Part shown: positions 7,014 to 15,688 of the stretch, piece after piece
How the letters are laid out: each line of letters opens with the position of its first letter
Numbering within the stretch: the first letter of the stretch is position 1
From: Gemmatimonadota bacterium
Lineage (GTDB): Bacteria > Latescibacterota > UBA2968
DNA: 64,000 bases
Direction: 5' to 3'
NCBI GenBank assembly: GCA_026705765.1
Contig: JAPPAB010000134.1
Span: 1 to 64,000 of the forward strand
The notes under the pieces: generated by a model
Database searches by the model: none
Seen by the model: only the letters and a program-made list of their open reading frames with translations
Told to the model about the DNA's origin: nothing
Made by a program: the position numbers and the translations under genes

Positions 7014-8268
7014 ACCTGTGAGAGATACTCAGGCGACGGAGATCGAACAGTTCGATATCACACCCTACACAGACGGGAAGCCATTTTCTCTCGAGCGGAG
7101 TACGCGCCGCATCCGGCGCCACATCGACACGATAGATGTGGCGATCTTCAAGATCGGAAAAGAACTGCTTTGGGTAAAAAAAGAACTGCCTCACGGAGCA
7201 TTTATCCAATGGCTTAAAAATGAAATGAAATTCCCAAAACGACGAGCACAAGAATGCATGCAAATCGCCCGGTGGGTCATCGAATCCAAATCGCCACATG
7301 CCCTTGCGTTCCTGCGCCGGATCGCAGGCAAGTCAAAGACAAAGATGCTCATAGCTGTATCCAATACCACCGAACAGGATGTAGATGAAGCGATGGAGAC
7401 CGGGCATTTTTTGGGGCGACCGATAGACGAGATAAAAGATACGCCCATAGGTAGCCTCCGGGAGAAATACCGCAAGGAACGCGCTAAAAACGAGCAACCC
7501 AAAGAGGATCTCCCCCAAAAAAAAGACAGGCAATTCAGTGCCAAAACCGCACGCGAACAAAAAGCCCCACAAGCTGTCGATCATCCCGCGCCTCTGGCGA
7601 AGATCAACCGTGTCTTTCTCCGCGCCACCGAATCACTCTCAGTTCTCACAGAGGCGGTTGGGGAGATGTATGAAAACCCGGAAAACGACGCTATCCTGGC
7701 CTCAGAGGACTGGCAGCAGCTATCGACCACTATGCGCCACACACTGAACCAGAAAATAGGGACAATCTATGGGCGTATCCAGACAGAAGAGCCATGCAAC
7801 CTCACCCCACATCCCTTTGCGGACTCTGCAGGGGAGAGATTACCGCACGGGGCGGCGGCAGGGCATAATGAGAATGAAGAAAAGCCCTGCCGCCAAAAAA
7901 ATGAACCAGGAAAAAACAAGGGCCACCTACTCACCACACGCGAGGCTGCCGAGCGCGCTGGAGTCAAAATACACTTGCTGTATGGGGCCGTGAAGGATGG
8001 TCGCATCGCCTACACACGAAAACCGGGGCGATACAAAGAGGAAGAGTATCGGTTTAATCCAGACGAGGTTGACCGTTTTGCCGCCACTGTCCCCGTGAAA
8101 AAAAAACCAACGACTATAAAACAGACAGAAATCGAGTCCGCTGACGGATGGGTGGTCATATATGAAAACAAAGTGGTTTTTACGGGCACATTGGGCGCAT
8201 GCTTGCCAGTGCGTGCCGAGAGGGAACAAGCCGGACAGTATTGCACCATCGAAAAAAGAAAATCCTGA
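6994..8268 (+). CDS. DUF3102-like protein with C-terminal excisionase-type HTH
   Basis: The start at 6994 is chosen because AGGAGG lies five bases upstream; a longer frame starting at 6940 has no such site. The N-terminal third contains IGKELLWVKKELPHGAFIQWLKNEMKFPKRRAQECMQIA (split: LPHGAF, WLKNEM, RRAQECM), the signature of DUF3102, a phage and plasmid-associated domain. A Lys/Glu/Pro-rich linker follows. Near the end, LTTREAAERAGVKIHLLYGA with RFNPDEVDRF is a MerR/excisionase-type HTH_17 domain. The protein has 424 residues. Its likely role is replication or gene control in a mobile element, inferred from the domains. Confidence 0.75.
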   Translation: MQNGSLEPVRDTQATEIEQFDITPYTDGKPFSLERSTRRIRRHIDTIDVAIFKIGKELLWVKKELPHGAFIQWLKNEMKFPKRRAQECMQIARWVIESKSPHALAFLRRIAGKSKTKMLIAVSNTTEQDVDEAMETGHFLGRPIDEIKDTPIGSLREKYRKERAKNEQPKEDLPQKKDRQFSAKTAREQKAPQAVDHPAPLAKINRVFLRATESLSVLTEAVGEMYENPENDAILASEDWQQLSTTMRHTLNQKIGTIYGRIQTEEPCNLTPHPFADSAGERLPHGAAAGHNENEEKPCRQKNEPGKNKGHLLTTREAAERAGVKIHLLYGAVKDGRIAYTRKPGRYKEEEYRFNPDEVDRFAATVPVKKKPTTIKQTEIESADGWVVIYENKVVFTGTLGACLPVRAEREQAGQYCTIEKRKS

Positions 8269-8290
8269 AGTAGAAATTAAGGAGGAAGTT

Positions 8291-8518
8291 ATGGTTTTAG
8301 GAAGATCATTTATTGCGCGGATTACGCCAGCGGAAATCGAAAACATTTCCAAGCTCAAATCCTGGTCTGTTTCTATCCTCTCATCCAGGATCGGATGCTC
8401 CAGATCTGCAATCTATCGCGCGATCAAAGCGGGCGAATTGGCAACCACGCAAGAGTCTGGCTATTTGCGGGTATTGTCGTCGTCTCTCATTTCGCTATGG
8501 GAAAAATGCCACTTTTGA
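8291..8518 (+). CDS. Small HTH_17-like protein
   Basis: This 75-residue protein starts at 8291, where AAGGAGGAAGTT gives an excellent ribosome site. SILSSRIGCSRSAIYRAIKAGEL followed by YLRVLSSSLISLWEK is the excisionase-type helix-turn-helix also seen at the end of the preceding protein. It closes the plus-strand block of the putative mobile-element locus and lies 22 bp after the DUF3102-like gene. Confidence 0.7.
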   Translation: MVLGRSFIARITPAEIENISKLKSWSVSILSSRIGCSRSAIYRAIKAGELATTQESGYLRVLSSSLISLWEKCHF

Positions 8519-8551
8519 AGCACGCCCTGCGCTGAAGCGACGAGGCGTGTT

Positions 8552-9643
8552 TTATTTCTTCACACCCCCATCCAAATACCCCCGTGTAATATCGATAATC
8601 AACGCAATATCATACCGCGCATCCTCCACGGGTGTGCGGCACGGCTCGCCATCTTTAATACACGCGTAAAAATGCCGAAGCTCTCTCACAAACGGACTCT
8701 CCCAATCAATCTCGGGACTGCGCGTACCGTGAGACCCATTGGCGTGAATCTCCAGCACATCCAGCGTTGACAAAATCCCCCGTGCAAAACCCGTGGGATA
8801 CGACAGAATAACGCGCTTATCGTCCTTGTGAACCTCGAGCGTCTCCTTAAAATGCCACAAATCGGGCAAATCGATCCACGTAGCCACACACCGCGCCCCC
8901 GATGCATATTCCAAAATCGTCGTCATCGCCCGGCCACCCTGCCACACCTCGGTACTCACCACGCGCGTCGGATTCCCCAGCATCAGACGCAAACCGTACA
9001 AATCGTGAATCATACTCCCCGACAGCGTAAAAAACGCCCGCGCAGCATCATCCGACACATCGCCCACCGCCTGCCTCAAAGCCGCCTGCCGTGCTTTGTT
9101 TCTCTCGACTGCCGCCTCGGGTGGCAAATCGTCAAAATAAGTCAACTCAAACTGCTTCAAATGCAAATTATTATTCGGATGCAAATGATTCACCTGCACA
9201 AAACGCACATCGCCCGCATCCCCCACCTCCTCCCGTGCCAACTCATACGCCGGATCATAGACCTTCATATAGCCCACCTGCCCCACTGTACCCGCCCGCT
9301 CCCTCGCGGCACATATCGCATCCACTTCCTCCAGCGAATAGCACATCGGCTTCTCAATAAACACATGCTTACCCGCCGCAAAAGCCGCCACCGCCAATTC
9401 CGTCTTCGGATCCGCATGACACAAAATCACCGCATCCACATCCCGCGCCTGTAACAACTCGTGCGGATCCGTCGTATAATTCGGCACGCCAAAAACCTCT
9501 GCCAGCCACCGCGCCAACCCCGGCGAAATATCGCACACCCACGTCACCTCATAAAGCGCGTGCAAAATCCCCAAATTCGGCATATGCTGCACCTGTGCAA
9601 TCGCCCCGCAACCAACAACCCCCATCCTGATCTTTGCCATCAC
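8552..9643 (-). CDS. Gfo/Idh/MocA-family oxidoreductase
   Basis: This 363-residue NAD(P)-dependent oxidoreductase has the N-terminal Rossmann motif GVVGCGAIAQVQHMPNL. The family Glu-Lys-Pro motif (HVFIEKPM) lies around residues 94-101, and the C-terminal half is the beta-sheet dimerisation domain. Members oxidise or reduce sugars, inositols or similar cyclic polyols. The exact substrate cannot be read. It overlaps the pyroglutamyl peptidase gene by 4 bp, so both are translated from one message. Confidence 0.9.
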   Translation of the reverse strand: MMAKIRMGVVGCGAIAQVQHMPNLGILHALYEVTWVCDISPGLARWLAEVFGVPNYTTDPHELLQARDVDAVILCHADPKTELAVAAFAAGKHVFIEKPMCYSLEEVDAICAARERAGTVGQVGYMKVYDPAYELAREEVGDAGDVRFVQVNHLHPNNNLHLKQFELTYFDDLPPEAAVERNKARQAALRQAVGDVSDDAARAFFTLSGSMIHDLYGLRLMLGNPTRVVSTEVWQGGRAMTTILEYASGARCVATWIDLPDLWHFKETLEVHKDDKRVILSYPTGFARGILSTLDVLEIHANGSHGTRSPEIDWESPFVRELRHFYACIKDGEPCRTPVEDARYDIALIIDITRGYLDGGVKK

Positions 9644-10239
9644 ACCCTCCTGACCTTTATATTTTCCACCACAGCCGTAACCCCGGCAACCACACCTGTC
9701 CGAATCGTCTCCAACGCCATACTCGGCTGCGACCTGCCCAGTTCCGCAACAAGCTCTGGCGTAGGCGGCACATGAATAAAACCCGCGGGCAAATCATCCT
9801 CAGCGACCAGATGCAACACAGAATACATAATGTGATTGCACAAAAACGTACCCGCCGAATACGTCAGCCTCGCCGGCACTTTGGCATCCACCATCCGCTC
9901 AACCATAGCCCGGGTCGGCAACGTGGAAAAATAGGCATCCGGCCCCCCCTCAACAATGGGATAATCGACCCCATCTATCACCTTCAAATTAATCCCAACG
10001 CGCTCGACATGCAGCGCAGAAGCAGAACCGTGCAACCCCAAACACACCACCGCCACTGGCTCGTGTTCTACTATCAACTGGGCAACCCGATCAATATCCG
10101 CCCCGTGAACAACCGGCAACACAGCCGAAACAACCTCGCATTCACCAATCGAAGCCCCATCCAGAGACTCAGCCACAGCACCCGATGGATTGGACGACCA
10201 CTCTGCCCAGGGTTCAAAACCCGTCAGTAAAATCTTCAC
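9640..10239 (-). CDS. pcp: Pyroglutamyl-peptidase I
   Basis: Removes N-terminal pyroglutamate from peptides. The start is a GTG at 10239 with GGAGGAGGG upstream, overlapping the previous stop as GTGA. The 199-residue protein begins VKILLTGFEPW, the hallmark start of the family. The catalytic Cys lies in AGTFLCNHIMY, and the candidate catalytic His follows in AGFIHVPPTPE. Length fits the usual 200-215. It is embedded between a 686-residue unknown protein and a Gfo/Idh/MocA enzyme. Confidence 0.9.
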   Translation of the reverse strand: MKILLTGFEPWAEWSSNPSGAVAESLDGASIGECEVVSAVLPVVHGADIDRVAQLIVEHEPVAVVCLGLHGSASALHVERVGINLKVIDGVDYPIVEGGPDAYFSTLPTRAMVERMVDAKVPARLTYSAGTFLCNHIMYSVLHLVAEDDLPAGFIHVPPTPELVAELGRSQPSMALETIRTGVVAGVTAVVENIKVRRV

Positions 10240-12296
10240 GCGCCCTCCTCCGCTGTAACACGAGAAACCAGATGCCCACCCGCGATCTCGACACCCGCGC
10301 ACTGGACAGCTTCGACGGTAACATCCCCCTTATCCCAGACAACAGTACCCGTCCCCATAGCCTCAACATGCACCTCCCCCTCGGGCACCGTAAGCGTCAG
10401 CGGTTCAGACTCCACCCCGTAAAAAGCCGCCACATAGCACTCGGTCTCCGAACATGCAAAAAGCCATGCGGGCTGACTTCCGCAGATCAGCGTAGCGTCT
10501 CCAACCGAAACCTTGCCCGCACTGCTCTGACGGGCGAGTGGCGACTCAAGCGGGGACCAGCCCAGAATACCCTCCTGCGTCCAGCGTCTCCTGAGAACCC
10601 ACGCCAGCAAATCAATCTCAATACCGAGACGCTCCCCATCCCGGGTATATTCCACAGACCACGGCCGCGTCTTCCCCGCATCATAAGTCACAGGAGGCGC
10701 AGCATCATCCTTCAGAACACCACCAGCAACCGCCCGCACAAAAGACTGCACATCCGCATAATCCGAACGCTCAGCCATCTCCGCATAAAAACCGCACCGG
10801 GGCTTACCCTGAAAAAAAGAACCCGGATGCCCCTGCTCCCAGAACGTCTTGGACGGACCCAGATAATTATACAGCTCAAAAAAAAGATGTGTGCCATATT
10901 CCACCAGACGAAGAGGCGCATTCCGCCCCAAATCCGTACGCGCAAGCGGACGAATCGCGGAAAAAACCGGACCGATCGCAACACCAACCGTAGCACCATC
11001 CGGGACATCGAACGGCAAACTCTCCACCTTCTCATCATTGACCCAAATCTCATCCACCAACCCGCGATCGTGCCAGCACACAACGGCTTTGGCACTGCTC
11101 CGCGGCGCCATCGCCCCCAGATCCTTCGGCGAATAGAGCACAATCGCCCGAGAACCATCCTGGACATTGTGACACTGCCCCTCCTCAAAAAGAATCTGAT
11201 CATTGGACCGCGCGGGCGTTGACCGAAAAGACCCGAGCCAGTGATCATCCAGCACATACCGGGAATAAATAACACCCGTTTGCTCCGTACCCGTCTTGTG
11301 ATGCGCGACAAAAACACTCGACTGCCCCGTAATAAAGCGATTCGTCTGACTGCGAAGCTCCTGAGAAGAAACCCCCAGCGCAAACGAAGAACTGTGATAC
11401 GTGGAAATCCCTACGCCATTTTCCGAATCAGCCGTCTCCGAGAGAAAAAACGTCTCCGGCCGATAATCAACCGCATCGGACAGCCAATCGGGAAGAATAC
11501 CCGCCTCAATATACGCGCGAAAATCACCAATCTCCGGCGGCGACTGGCAAAAAAGCGCGTGCCGGTACGCCCGGCTAAAAGGACCTGCCCAGCGCCCCGT
11601 AGGCCGATGAATATGCAGGGCTGCGGAAAGACCAATACGCGCGCACATCGCCCTGGCGCCAATGCGCGTGGGCTTGTGCTGCACCAATTCGCCCAGCCTG
11701 TGCAAAACGCGCATCGCCACATTCGCGTAACCGGGACTATTAAACTCGTACGCACAGCCATTTCGGGTCGTAAAATCCATCCACGCCCGGAACTTCTTAT
11801 ACCCCCGACTCTTGAACGCCTCATCCCCAAGCAACTCCCCGCCCAAACACGTATTGGTAATATCCTTAACCACAATATTCGTATAGCGAAAATGAACATC
11901 AATCCGGCGAACCTCTTCCAGCCCCAGGCGAATACTCTGCCGGACGCGGTCTTGCAAATCCGCAGAAAGCACATCCCCATAGTTAATCATCAGTGGAATA
12001 AGCTGAAAAAGACAAAACTGGACCGCATTCAAATCTTCCACCACCTCGTCCTCGCGCTCCCAGAGAAAATTCCCCAAATGAGGATCGCCCTCACGGGTCT
12101 CCTGACACGCCAGCATCGCATCGAGAACCTTTTCAGCCAAATCGACATCCTCGCGCGCACCATTCGCCAGAAGATCATTGGCAAACTCAGCCGCCTGACG
12201 CGGCGCGTGATACGTCTTCCCCTCTTCCCAGCGAGCCAGCATAAAAGTCTCGGGATTAAAATCCTGAGGAAGTGGTAGGGGTTGAGCTTTAGACAT
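10236..12296 (-). CDS. Uncharacterised 686-aa protein, possible alpha-toroid/beta-sandwich enzyme
   Basis: The start at 12296 (MSKAQPLPLPQ) is supported by GGAG before the ATG. The first half is helical and aromatic-rich (for example FRYTNIVVKDITNTCLGGE, YEFNSPGYANVAMRVL, HIHRPTGRWAGPFSRAYRHAL). The second half looks beta-rich (VSVGDATLICGSQPAWLFACS, LTLTVPEGEVHVEAMGTG). That layout is seen in (alpha/alpha)-barrel polysaccharide lyases and hydrolases, but no signature is definitive. No signal peptide is seen. It forms an operon with pyroglutamyl peptidase and a Gfo/Idh/MocA enzyme through 4-bp overlaps. Confidence 0.7.
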   Translation of the reverse strand: MSKAQPLPLPQDFNPETFMLARWEEGKTYHAPRQAAEFANDLLANGAREDVDLAEKVLDAMLACQETREGDPHLGNFLWEREDEVVEDLNAVQFCLFQLIPLMINYGDVLSADLQDRVRQSIRLGLEEVRRIDVHFRYTNIVVKDITNTCLGGELLGDEAFKSRGYKKFRAWMDFTTRNGCAYEFNSPGYANVAMRVLHRLGELVQHKPTRIGARAMCARIGLSAALHIHRPTGRWAGPFSRAYRHALFCQSPPEIGDFRAYIEAGILPDWLSDAVDYRPETFFLSETADSENGVGISTYHSSSFALGVSSQELRSQTNRFITGQSSVFVAHHKTGTEQTGVIYSRYVLDDHWLGSFRSTPARSNDQILFEEGQCHNVQDGSRAIVLYSPKDLGAMAPRSSAKAVVCWHDRGLVDEIWVNDEKVESLPFDVPDGATVGVAIGPVFSAIRPLARTDLGRNAPLRLVEYGTHLFFELYNYLGPSKTFWEQGHPGSFFQGKPRCGFYAEMAERSDYADVQSFVRAVAGGVLKDDAAPPVTYDAGKTRPWSVEYTRDGERLGIEIDLLAWVLRRRWTQEGILGWSPLESPLARQSSAGKVSVGDATLICGSQPAWLFACSETECYVAAFYGVESEPLTLTVPEGEVHVEAMGTGTVVWDKGDVTVEAVQCAGVEIAGGHLVSRVTAEEGA

Positions 12297-12401
12297 AATG
12301 CACTCCGATATTATTGACACATGGTGGAAAGATGTGTAAAATGCGATACCAAAAGTAGCCAGAACCCGATGGACTGGCAAGACAAACTTAGCGATAGAGA
12401 A

Positions 12402-13676
12402 ATGCTCACCCACTACTTATCTGGCATCGTGCAAAAACACACAAAAATCCTTTTATGTATCGCACTGGGAATAACACCTATTCTGACCAGTCTTGCCCAT
12501 GCACAAACCGACCTGGCACGCGCAGATTTTGATGGCAATCGGCAGATTGATTTCCAGGACTTTCTCGCATTTGCCGTGGCCTTCGGAAAGACTTCATCAG
12601 AGGAAGGTTTTGATAGCAAAATGGATTTTAATGGCGACAACACCGTTAATTTCCAGGACTTTCTCGCATTTGTCGCGGCCTTCGGTCAATCTGTTGAACT
12701 GAAAGATCTGGCCGATTATCCGGTGGGGGTATCCCTCCAGACAAAGTATTTGACCGATGATGCCCGGGTGTCTATCGTCAAAAGGACGTTCAGCAGCATA
12801 ACCGGCGGATGGGAAATGAAGCCGAAGCCCATATCAACGGGACCCGGCACCTATGACTGGCGCAGAGCAGACGCGCTCGTAGATTTTGCGGAAGCCAACA
12901 ACATGCAGGTCCATGGGCATACGTTGCTATGGCACAATACCGTGCCTGCCTGGCTGGAAAACTTCTCGGGAGACAATGCGGCCTTTGAAGCGGCCATAAA
13001 GGAATATATCACAACAGTGGTACAGCGGTATCGCGGGCGGGTCGTCAGTTGGGACGTGGTCAACGAAGGCATTGACGGTAGAGGAAAGGTGCGCGACAAC
13101 TTGTTCAGCCAGCGCATGGGGAATGACTACATCGCCCGCATGTTTCAGTATGCCCGTGAAGCAGACCCCGATGTATTGCTATTTTACAACGATTACGGCA
13201 CATCGCAGCCCTGGGCCCGCGCCAAGCGCGCTGGCATGCTCAACATGCTGGATGATTTCCAGACACGCGGCATTCCCATAGACGGGGTCGGTTTGCAAAT
13301 GCATATTTCCTACAACTCTCCAGACATCTCGGCAATACGAGAAACCATTGACGAGATCATACGACGGGGACTCAAACTACACATCTCCGAACTGGACATC
13401 CGCATCAATCCCGACGGTGACCTGTCCGAACCGACCCAGGCGCGGCTCGAATTGCAAAAAAAGCGCGTCATAGAAATCGTGACAGCTTTCCACCAGGTAC
13501 CGGAAGCACAGCGGTTTGGCATCACGATATGGGGAATAGCGGACCCGGACACCTGGCTCATACAGGCTGGCCGAAGTCAGGGCCGTCCCGAATGGCCGCT
13601 CTTATTCGATGATCACCTCCAGCCCAAACCGGCTTACGATGGATTTGTCGAAGCACTTCAGAACAGGGGACATTAG
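12402..13676 (+). CDS. Secreted GH10 endo-1,4-beta-xylanase with N-terminal EF-hand repeats
   Basis: Hydrolyses internal beta-1,4-xylan bonds. From the ATG at 12402 the protein has a signal peptide ending near HAQ. Two dockerin-like Ca-binding repeats follow (DFDGNRQIDFQDFLAF and DFNGDNTVNFQDFLAF), then a GH10 barrel. The acid/base Glu lies in WDVVNEG and the nucleophile in HISELDIR. HGHTLLWH and WGIAD are also GH10 hallmarks. In-frame ATG codons at 12321-region and 12369 exist; 12402 gives the cleanest signal peptide but has only a weak ribosome site. The N-terminal position of the EF-hands is unusual compared with cellulosomal dockerins. Confidence 0.92.
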   Translation: MLTHYLSGIVQKHTKILLCIALGITPILTSLAHAQTDLARADFDGNRQIDFQDFLAFAVAFGKTSSEEGFDSKMDFNGDNTVNFQDFLAFVAAFGQSVELKDLADYPVGVSLQTKYLTDDARVSIVKRTFSSITGGWEMKPKPISTGPGTYDWRRADALVDFAEANNMQVHGHTLLWHNTVPAWLENFSGDNAAFEAAIKEYITTVVQRYRGRVVSWDVVNEGIDGRGKVRDNLFSQRMGNDYIARMFQYAREADPDVLLFYNDYGTSQPWARAKRAGMLNMLDDFQTRGIPIDGVGLQMHISYNSPDISAIRETIDEIIRRGLKLHISELDIRINPDGDLSEPTQARLELQKKRVIEIVTAFHQVPEAQRFGITIWGIADPDTWLIQAGRSQGRPEWPLLFDDHLQPKPAYDGFVEALQNRGH

Positions 13677-13689
13677 CCATAAATATCAG

Positions 13690-13802
13690 AATTTCGGAAA
13701 AAAATTGGCGATTCCACATTTAATGCAACAGCCGATTTAGACAGAAATGGTTTTATCGACCTTGAAGATTTCCTTATTTTTGTTCAGGCTTATGGCAATT
13801 GA
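13690..13802 (+). pseudogene. Orphan EF-hand repeat remnant
   Basis: This short reading frame without a start codon encodes ATADLDRNGFIDLEDFLIF followed by VQAYGN and a stop. It is a complete dockerin-like Ca-binding repeat with the usual Phe-Gly/Tyr-Gly ending. It lies just after the xylanase stop and probably marks the eroded 3' end of another EF-hand protein or a lost C-terminal module. Confidence 0.6.
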
Positions 13803-13837
13803 CAACCCCTGAAAGTCACACTTCACAGGAGCCTCCC

Positions 13838-14680
13838 ATGGCAACCGCCGAAACACCCATCGCGATGCATGAACCATCCCTCTACGAAACCACCAGACGG
13901 GCAGACTATCTCGACACCCTCGCCGACATCGACGACCGTCAAATCGCCCGATTCCACGAACAGGGATACCTCGCCATTCAACGGGCATTCACGCCACAAC
14001 AAATCGAATCCGCGGGCCAGGCCATGTGGGACCTCATCGACGGCAAGAGCCAGGACTTCAAAGGCGTAATGGCCGAAGCCGCCAAACGCGGACACTTTTC
14101 CGAACTCACAGACGAAGCGCGCCGCGACAGCGTGCGCAAAATCTGGAAATTCGTCGATCACGACACCCGGCTCAACGACCTCGCCCACGACCCCAACATC
14201 CTCTCCGTCCTCTCCCGCATGATGGACGACACCCCCGTACTCTTTCAGGACATGGGACTGATCAAACCCCCGCACATCGGCCGCGAAAAACCCTGGCATC
14301 AGGACTGCGCGTACTTCAACTACCCCGTCGGCACCACCGTCGTCGGCGTATGGATCGCCATTGACAACGCCACAGAAGAAAACGGATGCTTGCACATCAT
14401 CCCCGGCTCCCACCGCGAAGGACCCATCCCGCATTTCAGGCGGCGCGACTGGCAAATATGCGACACCGACGTCGCCGTCCCCAGAAACGTCACCGTCCCC
14501 CTCGACCCCGGCGGATGCCTCTTCTGGCACGGCATGACCCATCACGGCAGCCCAACCAACCAATCCGCTCACCGCCGCAGGGCACTTCAATACCACTACC
14601 GCCCCAAAAGCACCGAGGAAATGACCGCAAAAGAACGCCTCGCCATCTTCGGCGGCGATGAACTCGGCGTGACGTGCTGA
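13838..14680 (+). CDS. Phytanoyl-CoA dioxygenase family oxygenase, HxD type
   Basis: This 280-residue Fe(II)/2-oxoglutarate oxygenase of the PhyH family starts at ATG 13838, with CAGGAG six bases upstream. The iron motif is canonical: WHQD (H-Q-D), with the distal His in WHGMTHHGSPTN, followed by RRALQYHY containing the 2OG-binding Arg region. IIPGSHREG is the family PGSH turn. Substrates in this family range from phytanoyl-CoA to ectoine and natural products; none can be assigned here. It converges with the next PhyH gene. Confidence 0.9.
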   Translation: MATAETPIAMHEPSLYETTRRADYLDTLADIDDRQIARFHEQGYLAIQRAFTPQQIESAGQAMWDLIDGKSQDFKGVMAEAAKRGHFSELTDEARRDSVRKIWKFVDHDTRLNDLAHDPNILSVLSRMMDDTPVLFQDMGLIKPPHIGREKPWHQDCAYFNYPVGTTVVGVWIAIDNATEENGCLHIIPGSHREGPIPHFRRRDWQICDTDVAVPRNVTVPLDPGGCLFWHGMTHHGSPTNQSAHRRRALQYHYRPKSTEEMTAKERLAIFGGDELGVTC

Positions 14681-14681
14681 C

Positions 14682-15530
14682 CTACCTATCCTGCAGCTCA
14701 CCCTTATCTCTCACCTGCGGTTCTCGTGGGAGCGGTACCTGCGGTTGCACAATACGGCGGCGTTGGGGTGTGAGGCGTTCCAGCAACTCTGGCGACGGCT
14801 GGTACCCGTGCCTAAAATTCCCCCACGAAGGCCCGTATCGATACACCACAACGCGCCGCGTCCCCGCATTCACCCGCTTCGCAGACCCGTGTGAAATCCC
14901 ATCCACAAAAACGAGCGCATCGCCCGCCTTCATAAACACCTCAATCGCGCCCACCGTACCCTCCACAGACCTGTCCTCTCCCATCCTCTGCTTATCGTAA
15001 AACGGATGCCTGAAATTCGCCTTGTGACTCCCCGGAATCAACATCGTCCCCCCATCGCCCGGACCGATATCCGTCAGCGCCATCAGCACATTCACCTGCC
15101 CGCACATAAACCGCCCCCCGTGATATCGGAACTGATTCCTCGCAATCGGCGGAAACCCGCCCGAATGCAACCCAATCGCCTCGCCCGGCTCCCGAAAATT
15201 GGCAAAACACTCATCGATAAACATCGGACCGTGATGGTGATCAAACGACCCCTCTGCACCGATAAAAAGCTTCACATGTTCAAACCACGACGGATGATCA
15301 ATCAGCTTCTCAAACGGCTCGCCCGCCTCGTAAATCTGCTGATAATTGATCCCCGACGTCACATCGCCATACGAATGTCCATTAATATACCCGTACCACT
15401 CCCCCGGCTTCAGCGCGGGAATCTCATCCAAACAACCGTTCAACACCTGAACCTCATCAGCCGTCAGCGCCCCCTCCAAATGCAAGTACCCGCGCAGGTC
15501 AAACAAATAAACATCGAGATCTGGAACCAT
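14682..15530 (-). CDS. PhyH-family oxygenase with HSG in place of HxD
   Basis: This 282-residue protein starts at 15530 (AAGGAG seven bases before the ATG). The fold markers are clear: FDLRGYLHLEGALTADEV at the start, LTDIGPGDGGTMLIPGSHK, and a distal His in VDGISHGSAKR. At the first iron-ligand site it reads GLHSGG, so the usual Asp of HxD is Gly and no acidic residue is nearby. This is the pattern of Fe/2OG halogenases or of an inactive relative. It is convergent with the HxD-type PhyH gene, with one base between stops. Confidence 0.85.
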   Translation of the reverse strand: MVPDLDVYLFDLRGYLHLEGALTADEVQVLNGCLDEIPALKPGEWYGYINGHSYGDVTSGINYQQIYEAGEPFEKLIDHPSWFEHVKLFIGAEGSFDHHHGPMFIDECFANFREPGEAIGLHSGGFPPIARNQFRYHGGRFMCGQVNVLMALTDIGPGDGGTMLIPGSHKANFRHPFYDKQRMGEDRSVEGTVGAIEVFMKAGDALVFVDGISHGSAKRVNAGTRRVVVYRYGPSWGNFRHGYQPSPELLERLTPQRRRIVQPQVPLPREPQVRDKGELQDR

Positions 15531-15688
15531 TGTCACGCTCCTTGTCAACATAGTCTATTCATATCGCAAGTTATGATAAACTTTTGAGCTATGAAAAGCC
15601 ATAGCATTTTTTACTACAATTTCTTTCACTTGCCTCATTTCCCTTCTCATTATATAATTTGGAAACACAGCGAAATGGACATTCAACC

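Noticed and set aside
12321-12401. Longer xylanase starting at 12321
   Set aside because: The extra residues would put charged sequence before the signal peptide and there is no ribosome site at 12321.
13823-14701. Minus-strand 292-residue frame
   Set aside because: It is the exact shadow of the PhyH gene on the plus strand; composition is unlike a real protein and no motif is present.
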